Below, in pieces: positions 5,734 to 5,786 of a stretch of 5,786 nt of DNA. The notes beneath the pieces are model-generated. The model did not search any database. It was not told the DNA's origin and saw only the letters and a list, made by a program, of their open reading frames with translations. A program made the position numbers and the translations under genes. The number at the start of each line of letters is the position of its first letter. Within the stretch, counting starts at the first letter, position 1. Location: assembly GCA_937941745.1 (NCBI GenBank), contig CALDGV010000625.1, forward strand, positions 1 to 5,786, read 5' to 3'. The stretch comes from an uncultured Prosthecobacter sp. (GTDB taxonomy: Bacteria > Verrucomicrobiota > Verrucomicrobiia > Verrucomicrobiales > Verrucomicrobiaceae).

Positions 5734-5786
5734 GCGACGCAAATGGGGCAATGCTCGACGAAGTGCCCGGGCGAGATTTCGGTGAA
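5730..5786 (-). CDS. C-terminal end of the upstream ABC ATPase, OppD/DppD-like (5'-partial)
   Basis: Only the last 18 codons are in the window, reading [18 protein letters not shown] and then TGA at 5730-5732. This tail closely resembles the end of the neighbouring OppF-like protein ([17 protein letters not shown]), so it is most likely the paired ATPase of the same transporter. OppD-OppF or DppD-DppF order with a stop/start overlap is the usual arrangement. The PGH-aromatic-V element corresponds to the C-terminal oligopeptide/dipeptide transporter domain of the family. The identity rests on this tail and position alone, since none of the nucleotide-binding motifs is visible. Confidence 0.78.
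   Translation of the reverse strand, partial: FTEISPGHFVEHCPICVA

Overview
The window looks like ordinary chromosomal DNA from a GC-rich bacterium (roughly 58-60% GC by eye). The best taxonomic guess is Verrucomicrobiota, perhaps Verrucomicrobiaceae, or another PVC-group lineage. This is inference from three things: a Tat-exported DUF1552 protein (a family concentrated in Planctomycetes and Verrucomicrobia), a prepilin with the RRAFSVIEML-type leader common among verrucomicrobial pseudopilins, and mostly weak or absent Shine-Dalgarno sites. There are no RNA genes, insertion sequences, CRISPR arrays or phage genes, and coding density is very high.

Left part, plus strand (1-3340). The 3' part of a DsbD-type thiol:disulfide transporter enters from the left edge. 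It has the end of a periplasmic domain, an eight-helix membrane domain with two redox cysteines, and a C-terminal thioredoxin domain with WCVTC. After 77 bp comes a Fur-family metalloregulator that naturally begins with six consecutive histidines. After another 69 bp, which contain a nested hairpin and a possible five-codon leader ORF, comes a DUF1552 protein with a twin-arginine signal. The three genes could be co-transcribed, but nothing proves it.

Right part, minus strand (3369-5786, transcribed right to left). Five closely packed genes follow one another: the last 18 codons of an ABC ATPase (OppD/DppD-like, by its tail and position), a complete OppF/DppF-like ATPase joined to it by an ATGA stop/start overlap, a type IV pilin-like prepilin, a small SAM-dependent methyltransferase of the TPMT/HOL-like group, and a Dabb-domain protein. 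The spacings of -4, 15-42, 18 and 37 nt suggest one transcription unit of functionally mixed genes. The only clear functional pair is the two ATPases, which would power a dipeptide/oligopeptide importer whose permease and binding-protein genes are expected to lie beyond the right edge.

The two blocks converge at about 3341-3368 with only 28 bp between stop codons. A hairpin there could serve as a shared terminator. I see no convincing new multi-gene system. The points most worth a second look are the natural His6 Fur, the matching cysteine-containing tails of the paired ATPases, the DUF1552 protein without its usual partner and with a changed HxxSHH motif, the prepilin embedded in a transporter operon, and the structured spacer between the Fur and DUF1552 genes.
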